From positions 124,001 to 188,000 of the forward strand of contig NZ_CANMRQ010000008.1 of NCBI RefSeq assembly GCF_947500325.1: a stretch of 64,000 nucleotides of DNA. Reading direction: 5' to 3'. Shown here piece by piece: positions 36,710 through 45,975 of the stretch. The notes below the pieces were generated by a model, which was given only the letters and a program-made list of their open reading frames with translations, was not told where the DNA came from and made no database searches. Position 1 is the stretch's first letter, and the number at the start of each line of letters is the position of its first letter. The position numbers were made by a program, and so were the translations under genes. The stretch is from an uncultured Lacinutrix sp. GTDB lineage: Bacteria; Bacteroidota; Bacteroidia; Flavobacteriales; Flavobacteriaceae.

Positions 36710-37507
36710 TTAATTAGCGCCTTCTGGTAGTTGCTGTACAAATAAATATGTTGATGTTGGTGGCCCTCCAAATACTGAATTTGATGGGTTGTTAAAAATA
36801 TTGTTTCTTATATGTGAAACATCACTTGTTCCACCCGAATAAACGGTCAAACCATCCATATCTACATCGGTTCCGTAATAACCTTGTGATTGATAACTAG
36901 CCACTGGTGGCCCTCCAAATACAGAGTTATTAGGATCGTTAAACACTTGGCTTCTTATTCCTGGTACATCTGATAACGCTCCTGAATAATTTAATTGTCC
37001 ATCTCCATTAGTATCTCCTGCCCACATTGCTGAGATTCCTGGCTGCATTCCAAACGTGGTCTGCGCATCGGTTCCAAATGTTGTTGTTGTTCCATTAGTA
37101 AAGTCTACTGTTCTTGTCGTTGCATCTAACAAGATTGTACTAGCACTCATTATACCTAAATGATTTCGATGCTTTATAACAACATAATAGTTATTAGATG
37201 GTATATTGAATGTTAAAGCTGATGTTCCATCTGCTCCAACAACATCGCCATCGCGTTGTAATAATGCTGATTGTGAAGCAACAACTGTTGTATTGGTTGT
37301 AGCATCTCGTAATTCTACAAAAACCCAATCTACAATTGCATCTGATCCGGTTACATTAAATACTGAGGCATCACATGTTAATCCATCACTATAAGGACTA
37401 GATGTTAAAGCTAGTGGAAATGCTGTACGCAAATCATCTCTCATTAAGCTCTCTTCTCCTGTATTTGGATTTAAGGCTGCACCTTGCAATACTACTTTTG
37501 GAGACAC
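36710..37507 (-). repeat. Shared C-terminal module, copy D
   Basis: Near-identical in DNA to copies B and C although the catalytic part of this protein is from a different peptidase family. Confidence 0.95.
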
Positions 37508-40500
37508 TCTTACTCTAAAGGCATCTTCTGGCCCAAAATAGTATGTACCGTCTAAGCCAGTAAATGTTCCTGTTAATCCTATATCTGTTCCGTAAACACC
37601 ATCTGTTAATGCTATTATTTCATTACTTCCTGTTCTATAGGCAAATAAATTAGATCTAGATACACCTGCTAAACTTTCTAGTCCCGCAATTTCAGCAGCT
37701 GTAAAATAGAATGTTACATCTGTTGCTGTATTTGTAGTAGTGTTTGTTGGTTTTATTGTAAACACTTTATCTGATACAAATGCTGGAGAAACACTTCCAT
37801 TATAAGACTGAGTACTAACTCCTTCTCTTGATATAGAAGTATCTACACAACCATAATCAAAACCATTAACATTGTTATAATTTGTAATTAGGTTTCCTGT
37901 TGTGTCATCATAAGCATAAACTAATCCTGCACTTGGTAAACTAACATTATTAGTTGTAGTAGTGTTTAAAGCAGTTTGAATTGCTATTGGTCCTGGTTCA
38001 GATACATTAAAGTTATCTAATATAATTCCTTGTCCCCATCCACCAGCATCTCCATAAAGAAATGAGAAAATTGTTGTCTCATCTGCTACAGGTGTATAAG
38101 TAAAATTAATAGTCGTAAATGGTACAGCACTAGCAGCAGCTTGTCCTGTAGCTGTAGCTGTTTTTGCAAGATCAGCTCCAATTGGCCATGTTGCACCTCC
38201 ATCTGATGATAATTCTATTCTAGCCGTATCAGTTGCGTATTGATTATCAAAAGCATAATCGAATGAAATAGTATACTCTACGCCTCCTATTAAAGCCACA
38301 CCATTTGATGCAATACGTTCTGCATCCATTGTACAGTTACAATCATCATCATTAATAAAAGCATAGTTTGTTGTATTAGATTGATCAGAATTAAAGAATC
38401 CTGCATCTGGAAACCCTGCGTTATTTGTAATTGCAAAGTTTGATGTTCCATTCCCTGTTACTGTCCATTGCCCTAATCCTGATTCAAAATCATCTGAAAA
38501 GACAGTTATTGAAGGGCCAGAAACTAAAGGATCAAAGTCATCATCTGTAATAGTTAATGTATATGAACTAGCTCCAGCTATAGCATCTCCTCCATTTGCA
38601 TTAAGAGTAAAACCAATAGTCATAGTTTCATCTCCTTCTATAAAATCATCGTTATAAACCCTTATAGTTACATCTTGAGAACCAGTTACTCCAGCAGCAA
38701 AGGTTGCATCTGTTGTCATTAGCTGAAAATCTACACCATCTGTTCCTGTAGTACCTGTAACAGAGAATGTTGCTGTAGCAGTTGCAGAAGCTCCAACACC
38801 AATTATTAATGGCACTGTAACATCTGTATAAGTACAATCTGAACCTTCAACCTGAGTTCCTGTTGTAGTAGAAAAAGCAACAGTAGGAACACTAGGAGCA
38901 GGTGCTGTAGTTGAAGTTGTATTATTATTATTATTAGTACCTTGAGCTGCTCCTTCTCCAACACCAGCTCCAGCAAAAACCTGCCAAATAGTATCTGTGT
39001 TTGCTCCGCCATATATAGCTGCATCTGCAGCTAAAATAGCGTCACGTCCATCTACAAACCCTGGACTACAAGGTTGTAACTTCATCCCTTCAATTACTAG
39101 TCTCATACAAATATTATTACCTCCTGTTCCATAATAAACATCAGAGTCCCAACCATAAACATCTATTAATGCCCAATTCAATTTCCATAAAATAGAAGAC
39201 CAAATAGAACCTACACCATGCGGTATTGCTTCTCCTCCTAGATCTGCATAACTTTGTGTATTTGTTACGCTATAAGGTTGTGGTCTAATACCTGCTCCAT
39301 TTGGACCTTGACCGACCAACCAAGTTCCTACTCCTCTTTGATCTGAAGCTAGATCTCCTGGTTCTATAGTCATTACTAATCCAATAAAGTCACTCCAACC
39401 TTCTCCCATTTGCTCATCGTTATTAAGACATCCCGAATTTCCAGCACCACCAGTTAAACGTGTTGAAATACCATGACCATATTCATGAGCAACTACAACA
39501 TTATCTAAATCACCATCTCTTGTTCCACAAACATACATTTGCATTCTACCTCTACCTCCATCTGCAGGTGTCGCAAAATTAGCATTACATGTACCTGAAC
39601 CATCTTGAGCTTCAGCTCTAACACTATCTCCAGCTACACCTCCATTACCATAATTATTTACTTGAAAATTACCAGAAGCTTCATCAAAACCATATAAATA
39701 CCAAACATCATGAATAACGTTGGTCCAATAGAACAAATTTGTAACTGCTGCGTCAATACTACCTGAATTATTATTTACATTAGTATCAATAGTAAAATCA
39801 AAATTTAAAGTAGCTCCTCCATTTGCGCGCTCTGCATTTGTACCATCTCCTGTTCCTGTTACTGTACTTGAGCTATCATCATATGCATCACAATTATTAC
39901 CAATAGTATAATTAGATTCTGCTCCAGCAGCTCCATCTGTATCATGCCATCCATATGGGGAAGCGGTTGCGTCTGCTGGGTCTGTAACAATACTTCTATT
40001 TCCGTGTCCTGGTGATTCTACAGGTAAAGCATATACATTATAACTTCCTCCTCCAACAAATGCAGCTGAAGTTTTACTTAAATTAAAAGTAGTCTTATTA
40101 CTTTTATGCTCTTTATTATTTATTGTTTTATTATGATTATGATTTGAGTGGTCTCCATTAACATTACATGATACCGTAAAGTTGTGTTTAGTAAGAATTT
40201 CTCCTGTAGATGCATCAACAATGAAATTATACCAATCTGATGAGTTTTTGTCTTCTATTGACAATTCCCAAACCAATTTAGTACCAATACTTTCTTCATA
40301 GTAATATATTTCTTTGACAGGGATATCTGTATTGGAAATACCTCCTTTATTATAAAGAGTTACTCTGTTTTGATATTCAGTCTGTTCTATATCATTTCTA
40401 CTCGTTATTTCTTTTAAACCTACAACTTCACCATAACCCATAATTTGCGAAACACTTTTAATAGCTTGTTCTGCAGATATATTTCTAGAACTCGATTGAA

Positions 40501-40924
40501 CAGTGTTATTTATATCTTTAATGAATTTATTATGTGTAACTAATGTTTTTCCATGTCTATCGATATGCAAACTAGATTCTGTACCCATTACTTCAACACC
40601 ATTAATAGCTTGACGAATGTATGAGTGATGAATTCCACTTATGGAGCTTACATGCTCTGATGTAATAACATATTTAGATTTGTCACTACTCTTCAATAAA
40701 TCTTCAAGAAAGCCTGGTGCATTAATTCTTGTAATAGCTTCCTTATTAGCCTCAACTTTCTTTTTAACAGTTTTTGCTGCTTTTTTTGAGACTACTGTAC
40801 TAGCTGATGGTTTAAGCTCTATTTTTTTATTTTGAGCAGAAATTTGATTGATATATACCAATATAAAAGCAAAAGCAAATATTGTCTTTAACTTGCTTTC
40901 GTACAAAAAGTATTTTTTTTTCAT
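36710..40924 (-). CDS. Fungalysin-like M36 metalloprotease with dockerin-like C-terminal module
   Basis: The 1404-residue protein has a signal peptide ending QISAQ, a fungalysin/thermolysin propeptide region (HHSYIRQAINGVEVMG; YYYEESIGTKLVWEL, PepSY-like) and an M36 catalytic domain. This contains HEYGH (His480-His484) and the downstream Glu in NNDEQMGEGWSDF. Then come a Calx-beta domain (YNDDFIEGDETMTIGF), a carbohydrate-binding-like jelly roll (FSDDFESGLGQW), the DYGCVDTSISR domain and the shared module. It should act as an extracellular endopeptidase that removes its own propeptide. It has no ordinary T9SS sorting domain. Confidence 0.9.
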   Translation of the reverse strand: MKKKYFLYESKLKTIFAFAFILVYINQISAQNKKIELKPSASTVVSKKAAKTVKKKVEANKEAITRINAPGFLEDLLKSSDKSKYVITSEHVSSISGIHHSYIRQAINGVEVMGTESSLHIDRHGKTLVTHNKFIKDINNTVQSSSRNISAEQAIKSVSQIMGYGEVVGLKEITSRNDIEQTEYQNRVTLYNKGGISNTDIPVKEIYYYEESIGTKLVWELSIEDKNSSDWYNFIVDASTGEILTKHNFTVSCNVNGDHSNHNHNKTINNKEHKSNKTTFNLSKTSAAFVGGGSYNVYALPVESPGHGNRSIVTDPADATASPYGWHDTDGAAGAESNYTIGNNCDAYDDSSSTVTGTGDGTNAERANGGATLNFDFTIDTNVNNNSGSIDAAVTNLFYWTNVIHDVWYLYGFDEASGNFQVNNYGNGGVAGDSVRAEAQDGSGTCNANFATPADGGRGRMQMYVCGTRDGDLDNVVVAHEYGHGISTRLTGGAGNSGCLNNDEQMGEGWSDFIGLVMTIEPGDLASDQRGVGTWLVGQGPNGAGIRPQPYSVTNTQSYADLGGEAIPHGVGSIWSSILWKLNWALIDVYGWDSDVYYGTGGNNICMRLVIEGMKLQPCSPGFVDGRDAILAADAAIYGGANTDTIWQVFAGAGVGEGAAQGTNNNNNTTSTTAPAPSVPTVAFSTTTGTQVEGSDCTYTDVTVPLIIGVGASATATATFSVTGTTGTDGVDFQLMTTDATFAAGVTGSQDVTIRVYNDDFIEGDETMTIGFTLNANGGDAIAGASSYTLTITDDDFDPLVSGPSITVFSDDFESGLGQWTVTGNGTSNFAITNNAGFPDAGFFNSDQSNTTNYAFINDDDCNCTMDAERIASNGVALIGGVEYTISFDYAFDNQYATDTARIELSSDGGATWPIGADLAKTATATGQAAASAVPFTTINFTYTPVADETTIFSFLYGDAGGWGQGIILDNFNVSEPGPIAIQTALNTTTTNNVSLPSAGLVYAYDDTTGNLITNYNNVNGFDYGCVDTSISREGVSTQSYNGSVSPAFVSDKVFTIKPTNTTTNTATDVTFYFTAAEIAGLESLAGVSRSNLFAYRTGSNEIIALTDGVYGTDIGLTGTFTGLDGTYYFGPEDAFRVRVSPKVVLQGAALNPNTGEESLMRDDLRTAFPLALTSSPYSDGLTCDASVFNVTGSDAIVDWVFVELRDATTNTTVVASQSALLQRDGDVVGADGTSALTFNIPSNNYYVVIKHRNHLGIMSASTILLDATTRTVDFTNGTTTTFGTDAQTTFGMQPGISAMWAGDTNGDGQLNYSGALSDVPGIRSQVFNDPNNSVFGGPPVASYQSQGYYGTDVDMDGLTVYSGGTSDVSHIRNNIFNNPSNSVFGGPPTSTYLFVQQLPEGAN

Positions 40925-40997
40925 AACTATAAAGTGATTTGGGTTAGGATTTATAGGTTTAATTGTTAAAATTTTGATTTTTATTTAAAAAACGATA

Positions 40998-41005
40998 CAA
41001 AAATA
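40998..41005 (-). promoter_or_regulatory. Candidate -7 element for the M36 protease gene
   Basis: Minus-strand TATTTTTG, an exact TAnnTTTG match, 73 bp before the start codon at 40924. No TTG is found at -33 spacing. Confidence 0.45.
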
Positions 41006-41196
41006 ACCTTTTATCGGATTTAAATGTGTTTTTAACGATGTTTTCGACGAAAAACATACGGAAAACGCATAAAAACCTATATATCAAGATGTTAAGTGTT
41101 TTAATTATTTAGAGTTTTATGTCTTTGAATGCATAAATTTAAAAATAGACGAACACCTATATCTCTTAAAAAAACAAGCAATTGACATATTAACAA

Positions 41197-41235
41197 ACAA
41201 AAAAGCCAACACATAGTGTTGGCTTTTTTGTTTAA
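41197..41235. terminator. Terminator of the nqr operon
   Basis: A perfect 18-bp inverted repeat with a three-base loop: A-run, GCCAACAC / GTGTTGGC, T6. It lies 39 bp past the nqrF stop. Confidence 0.93.
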
Positions 41236-41273
41236 AACTAATAAATTTTACTTTATTAATAAGAGATTATTTT

Positions 41274-42581
41274 CTATCCTCCAAAATCATCGAATCTTAT
41301 ATGTTCATCTGGAATACCAAAATCTTCACCCATTTTCTGAACAGCTTGATTCATTAATGGTGGTCCACAAAAATATAATTCTATATCTTCTGGCGACTCA
41401 TGATGGTTTAAATAATTATCAATTACACAATTATGTACAAAACCTACAAAACCATCTCCAGGTGCATCGATATTTTCTTTTACTTTCCAGTTATCTTCTT
41501 CTAAAGGCTCAGAAAGTGCTAAATAGAACTTGAAGTTAGGGAAGTTTTTCTCTAAATCGTAAAAGTGATCTAGATAAAATAATTCACGCTTAGAACGACC
41601 TCCATACCAGTAAGTAACTTTTCTACCAGTTTTTAAGGTCTTGAATAAGTGGTATAAGTGAGAACGCATTGGCGCCATACCTGCACCACCACCAACATAA
41701 AGCATTTCTGACTCAGATTCATTAATAAAGAATTCACCATAAGGTCCAGAAATAGTTACTTTATCTCCAGGTTTTTGATTAAATATATAAGACGATGCTA
41801 CTCCTGGGTTTACATCCATCCAACCGCCTTTAGCACGATCAAAAGGAGGTGTTGCAATACGCACATTTAACATAATCTCACGTCCTTCAGCTGGGTAAGA
41901 AGCCATAGAATAAGCTCTTTCAACTGTCTCTGTGTTTTTCATTACTAAAGGCCATAATTTAAACTTATCCCATTCTGCTTGGAATTTGTCTGGTGTTTCA
42001 TGTTCTTCTGGATGTGCTGTTATGTCCATATCTTCGAACTTAACTGTACATTCAGGAATTTCAATTTGAATATAACCACCTGCTTTATACCCCATATCTT
42101 CAGGAATTTCTACTACAAACTCCTTAATAAATGATGCTACATTGTAGTTACGTACTACTGTTGCTTCCCATTTTTTAATACCAAAAACTTCTTCAGGAAT
42201 GGTAATTTCCATATCCTGCTTTACTTTTACTTGACAAGATAAACGCGCTCCATGTGCTAATTCTTTTCTAGAGAAATGAGGTGTTTCAGTTGGAAGTGCT
42301 TCGCCTCCTCCAGATAATACATGACATTCACATTGAATACATGTTCCACCACCACCACATGCAGATGGTAAGAAAATTTTATTTCCTCCTAACGTCGATA
42401 ATAATGTGTCTCCAGAAGCCACTTCTATTTCTCGCTCACCATTAATTAAGATCTTTACTGGACCCGATGGTGATAATTTTTGTTTAACGAATAATAATAA
42501 ACTTACCAATACTAACGTAATTAATAAAAACGCTACTACAGTTGCTATTACTGTTCCTGTTGTTCCTGCTGCTAAAATCAT
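41274..42581 (-). CDS. nqrF: Na+-translocating NADH:quinone reductase subunit F
   Basis: The 435-residue subunit accepts electrons from NADH. It has an N-terminal membrane helix (residues 10-32), a plant-type [2Fe-2S] domain with Cys75, Cys81, Cys84 and Cys116 (SACGGGGTCIQC, RLSCQ), an FAD site (RAYSMASYPAE) and an NADH-binding segment (YVGGGAGMAPMRSH). The C-terminus ends FDDFGG, as in other NqrF proteins. It is the last gene of the operon, one base after nqrE. Confidence 0.97.
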   Translation of the reverse strand: MILAAGTTGTVIATVVAFLLITLVLVSLLLFVKQKLSPSGPVKILINGEREIEVASGDTLLSTLGGNKIFLPSACGGGGTCIQCECHVLSGGGEALPTETPHFSRKELAHGARLSCQVKVKQDMEITIPEEVFGIKKWEATVVRNYNVASFIKEFVVEIPEDMGYKAGGYIQIEIPECTVKFEDMDITAHPEEHETPDKFQAEWDKFKLWPLVMKNTETVERAYSMASYPAEGREIMLNVRIATPPFDRAKGGWMDVNPGVASSYIFNQKPGDKVTISGPYGEFFINESESEMLYVGGGAGMAPMRSHLYHLFKTLKTGRKVTYWYGGRSKRELFYLDHFYDLEKNFPNFKFYLALSEPLEEDNWKVKENIDAPGDGFVGFVHNCVIDNYLNHHESPEDIELYFCGPPLMNQAVQKMGEDFGIPDEHIRFDDFGG

Positions 42582-42582
42582 A

Positions 42583-43296
42583 CTACTCTACTATTTTAGT
42601 GTTATTAGCTAATTCTTTTTTCTCTTCAGTTTCAGTTTTTATAACCTCAACTGTTTTTTCTTCTTTTGCTTCTTCATCTCCACCTGTTAACATTCCTCCA
42701 AAACTTAAGAAACCTATACCCATTAGACCTGTGATAATGAATGTAATCCCTAATCCTCTTAAAGGCGCTGGTACATTAGAATATCTAATTTTCTCACGAA
42801 TAGCTGCAATTGCTAAAATTGCTAAAAACCATCCTATTCCAGAAGATATACCATAGTTAAGTGCTAAACCTAAAGTTTCAATCTCACGAGACTGCATAAA
42901 TAATGATCCTCCTAAAATAGCACAGTTAACTGCTATTAACGGTAAGAAAATACCAAGTGAGTTATATAAAGACGGTGAAAATTTCTCCACTACTATCTCT
43001 ACTAATTGTACCATTGTTGCTATGGTAGCAATAAACATAATAAATGAAAGGAAGCTTAAATCGTAATCTGCATATTCTGCTCCTAACCATTTTAAAGCAC
43101 CTGGTTGTAATAAATATTGATCTAATAACCAGTTTAATGGTACAGTAATCGCTAATACAAATATTACTGCAGCACCAAGACCTACTGCTGTTGCTACTTT
43201 TTTAGATACTGCTAAGTATGAACACATACCTAAGAATACCGAAAACACCATATTATCAATAAAAATTGACTTGAAAAATAATTCTATGTGTTCCAT
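42583..43296 (-). CDS. nqrE: Na+-translocating NADH:quinone reductase subunit E
   Basis: The 237-residue integral membrane subunit has six hydrophobic segments and the typical start MEHIELFFKSIFIDNMVFS with the conserved Cys in LGMCSYLAVSKK and a second in NCAILGG, which hold the intramembrane Fe centre with NqrD. It is longer than the usual subunit of about 200 residues. The extra 35 residues are a charged cytoplasmic or periplasmic tail rich in Glu and Lys (GGDEEAKEEKTVEVIKTE). It is 34 bp from nqrD. Confidence 0.96.
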   Translation of the reverse strand: MEHIELFFKSIFIDNMVFSVFLGMCSYLAVSKKVATAVGLGAAVIFVLAITVPLNWLLDQYLLQPGALKWLGAEYADYDLSFLSFIMFIATIATMVQLVEIVVEKFSPSLYNSLGIFLPLIAVNCAILGGSLFMQSREIETLGLALNYGISSGIGWFLAILAIAAIREKIRYSNVPAPLRGLGITFIITGLMGIGFLSFGGMLTGGDEEAKEEKTVEVIKTETEEKKELANNTKIVE

Positions 43297-43330
43297 TATT
43301 GTTTTATTTTTTAATTCTTAATAAAGAATA

Positions 43331-43975
43331 TTAGTCTTCAATTAAATCTTTGTTTCTACTACGTTGTACCCAGATTATTAACCCTACAACTATTAAAGCC
43401 ATTGGTGGCATTAACATAAATCCATTATTTTCGTAACCTATAGAGTACACTCCTGTTTTTTCAATTGGATCTCCAAGTACAGGAACACCAAATAAAGTAC
43501 CTGAACCTAAAAGTTCTCTAAAGAATCCTACAATTAAAAGGATTACTGCATAACCTAAAGCATTACCAATACCATCTAAAAATGACTTCCATGGTCCATT
43601 ACCTAAAGCAAAAGCTTCAAAACGCCCCATAATAATACAATTAGTAATAATCAACCCGACAAATACAGCTAATGTTTTACTTAATTCATAAGCAAAAGCC
43701 TTTAAGACTTGATCAACTATAATTACTAAAGCGGCAACAACAATAAGTTGTACGATGATTCTAATTTTTGAAGGAATAATGTTTCTCATTAAAGAGATTA
43801 CAACATTACCAACTCCTAATACAAACAGTACTGCAATACCCATTACTAAAGAAGCTTTAAGTTCTGCTGTAATTGCTAAAGCTGAACAAATACCTAATAC
43901 CTGAATGGTAATTGGGTTATTATCTGCTAACGGGTCTGTAATTAACTTTGCGTCTTTTTTTGAAAGTAGTCCCAT
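43331..43975 (-). CDS. nqrD: Na+-translocating NADH:quinone reductase subunit D
   Basis: The 214-residue membrane subunit is homologous to NqrE in inverted topology. It has the conserved LGICSALAITAELKASLVMG and TNCIIMGRFEAFA segments, whose Cys residues contribute to the Fe site between NqrD and NqrE. Length is normal. It lies one base after nqrC. Confidence 0.96.
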   Translation of the reverse strand: MGLLSKKDAKLITDPLADNNPITIQVLGICSALAITAELKASLVMGIAVLFVLGVGNVVISLMRNIIPSKIRIIVQLIVVAALVIIVDQVLKAFAYELSKTLAVFVGLIITNCIIMGRFEAFALGNGPWKSFLDGIGNALGYAVILLIVGFFRELLGSGTLFGVPVLGDPIEKTGVYSIGYENNGFMLMPPMALIVVGLIIWVQRSRNKDLIED

Positions 43976-43976
43976 A

Positions 43977-44723
43977 TTAATTTAAAGTTTTAAAGTAAGG
44001 TATATATAATTTTAAATCAGCTTTAATCATAGCCGAGATACCATCACCAGTAATAGTTGCTCCTGCTAGAGCATCTACTTCGTGATCATCTTTTATTAAG
44101 TTTTTAGGATCGTTGTTTCCTTTTGCAACAGCAATACCTTTAAAATTACCAGCACCATCAAGTAAACGCTCACCAGTAAAATCGTCCATAAAGAAACGTT
44201 GGTTAATATTTGCTCCAAGTCCAGGTGTCTCACCTGCGTGATCAAAAAATGCACCTTGTACAACCATATCCTTATCTAAAGCAATATAAGCCCATACAGC
44301 ATCCCAAAGTCCTTTCCCTCTTATTGGTGCTATGTAATATTTTTCACCATCTTTTTCTCCAACAAATAAAGGCAAACGTCTTATTCCTCCATTTTTTGCT
44401 TTTGCTTGTTCTTTTTTAACATCAATTAAATAAGCTTCGGTATCTTCAGAAGAACCACCATTAGCATCAACTATTAATTGTTTTTTTATGTATTTTGAAA
44501 ACTCCCCTGCTACTTTATCTGTAGAAACAAATTCTCTACTAGTACCTTCATTTTCATTTACACCCATAGCATACAGGATATTCTGCTGCTTTTCCATACG
44601 TTGATTTTCTGTAATTGTAGGTTTTAAAGAAGACGCTGTAAACGCTAATAAAGAACCTACTACTAATACCATTGCAATAGCAAACAGTATTGTATATGAA
44701 TTTTTATCTGTATTAATTGCCAT
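43977..44723 (-). CDS. nqrC: Na+-translocating NADH:quinone reductase subunit C
   Basis: The 248-residue subunit has one N-terminal membrane helix (residues 11-30) and a periplasmic FMN-binding domain. The flavinylation motif is DALAGATIT, which fits the Dxx(S/A)GAT target of ApbE, so the Thr in GAT should carry covalent FMN. Conserved GLWDAVWAYIALD and GETPGLGANI are present. It sits between nqrB and nqrD with gaps of 1-2 bp. Confidence 0.96.
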   Translation of the reverse strand: MAINTDKNSYTILFAIAMVLVVGSLLAFTASSLKPTITENQRMEKQQNILYAMGVNENEGTSREFVSTDKVAGEFSKYIKKQLIVDANGGSSEDTEAYLIDVKKEQAKAKNGGIRRLPLFVGEKDGEKYYIAPIRGKGLWDAVWAYIALDKDMVVQGAFFDHAGETPGLGANINQRFFMDDFTGERLLDGAGNFKGIAVAKGNNDPKNLIKDDHEVDALAGATITGDGISAMIKADLKLYIPYFKTLN

Positions 44724-44725
44724 AA

Positions 44726-45937
44726 TTATGCTGTTTTAACTTTTAAACGCTTCATTCTACGCTTAACATTACCTTGTACCACATAGTGATCAATAGTTGG
44801 CGCAAATACGTTCATTAATAAAATCGCTAACATTACTCCTTCTGGATATGCTGGATTAAATACGCGAATCATTATTGAAATGAAACCAATTAAGAAACCA
44901 TATATCCATTTTCCTTTATTAGTTTGTGATGCTGTTACAGGATCTGTTGCCATATATACTGTACCAAAAGCAAATCCTCCAAGTAATAAATGCATCCAGA
45001 AATCTGTATTCATTAATGCATAGAATTTACTAGAAGATGAAATCCATTCTTGAGCAACTACTCCATTAAATATTAATCCCATTATAATAGCACCTAATAC
45101 AGATGATACCATAATTCTCCAACTTCCAATTTTAGCAAAAATCAAAAACAAACCTCCTAATAATATTAATAGTGTCGACGTTTCTCCAACTGAACCTGGT
45201 ATAAATCCAAAAAACATATCCATCCAATCGTAACCAACAGTATTGTTTTGTGCTAAACTACCTAAAATTGTTTCTCCAGAAATAGCATCTGGTGTTCCTG
45301 CTTTTTCAACCGCTTGATGTACCCAAACTTTATCTCCAGACATCCAAGTAGGATATGCAAAAAATAAGAACGCACGAATAGTTAATGCTGGATTAAGAAT
45401 GTTCATTCCTGTTCCTCCAAACACTTCTTTTCCTATTACAACTCCAAAAATAACTGCTATTGCTAACATCCATAATGGTGTATCTATAGGTACTATTAAT
45501 GGCACTAACATCCCTGTTACTAAATAGCCTTCTTCTACCTCGTGTCCTTTTATTACAGCGAAGATAAATTCGATTAATAATCCTACTCCATAAGACACTA
45601 ATACTAATGGTATAACTGTCCACGCTCCAATAACAAAATTATCCCACGTTAAAAAGTTCCCAAATAAAGATACTTCGCGAGTTACTCCTGCAGCTGCATC
45701 TATTGCTGAATAATGTTGATATCCTGCATTGAATATTCCAAAGATTAAACAAGGAACCAATGCCATTATAACAGTGTTCATTGTACGCTTTAAATCGTCA
45801 GCTGCTTTTATATGAGTACCATTATGTGTAGTCTCATTAGGTAAGTATAAAAAGGTATGGATTGCATTAAATGCTGGAGCCATTTTAGTTCCTTTATACT
45901 TTTCTTTTAAATTATGTAAATTACTTTTTAAACCCAT
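44726..45937 (-). CDS. nqrB: Na+-translocating NADH:quinone reductase subunit B
   Basis: The 403-residue subunit is the main membrane subunit and carries covalent FMN, riboflavin and probably the Na+ path. About ten membrane segments are visible, with the conserved GKEVFGGTGMNILNPAL and AFGTVYMATDPVTASQT. The flavinylation site reads DAISGETILGSLA, with Thr223, so the usual SGAT is SGET here (Ala to Glu). The Thr is kept. It is 38 bp from nqrA. Confidence 0.95.
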   Translation of the reverse strand: MGLKSNLHNLKEKYKGTKMAPAFNAIHTFLYLPNETTHNGTHIKAADDLKRTMNTVIMALVPCLIFGIFNAGYQHYSAIDAAAGVTREVSLFGNFLTWDNFVIGAWTVIPLVLVSYGVGLLIEFIFAVIKGHEVEEGYLVTGMLVPLIVPIDTPLWMLAIAVIFGVVIGKEVFGGTGMNILNPALTIRAFLFFAYPTWMSGDKVWVHQAVEKAGTPDAISGETILGSLAQNNTVGYDWMDMFFGFIPGSVGETSTLLILLGGLFLIFAKIGSWRIMVSSVLGAIIMGLIFNGVVAQEWISSSSKFYALMNTDFWMHLLLGGFAFGTVYMATDPVTASQTNKGKWIYGFLIGFISIMIRVFNPAYPEGVMLAILLMNVFAPTIDHYVVQGNVKRRMKRLKVKTA

Positions 45938-45975
45938 CTTGTAGTATTTTTCATTTCTCTTCGTTCAATGAATAA

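Larger units (their letters stand above)
40925..41273. other. Intergenic region between the M36 gene and nqrF
   Basis: This 349-bp stretch is the upstream region of the M36 protease gene and the downstream region of nqrF. It holds a -7 element (40998-41005) and the nqr operon terminator (41197-41235). I see no other gene, repeat or recombination remnant. Confidence 0.6.

Noticed and set aside
28020-40924. Possible mobile element carrying the protease block
   Set aside because: No transposase, integrase, terminal inverted repeats or tRNA site was seen at either edge; an insertion is inferred only from gene order.
41216-41533. Plus-strand 105-codon frame at the nqrF end
   Set aside because: It is antisense to nqrF and starts inside the operon terminator.
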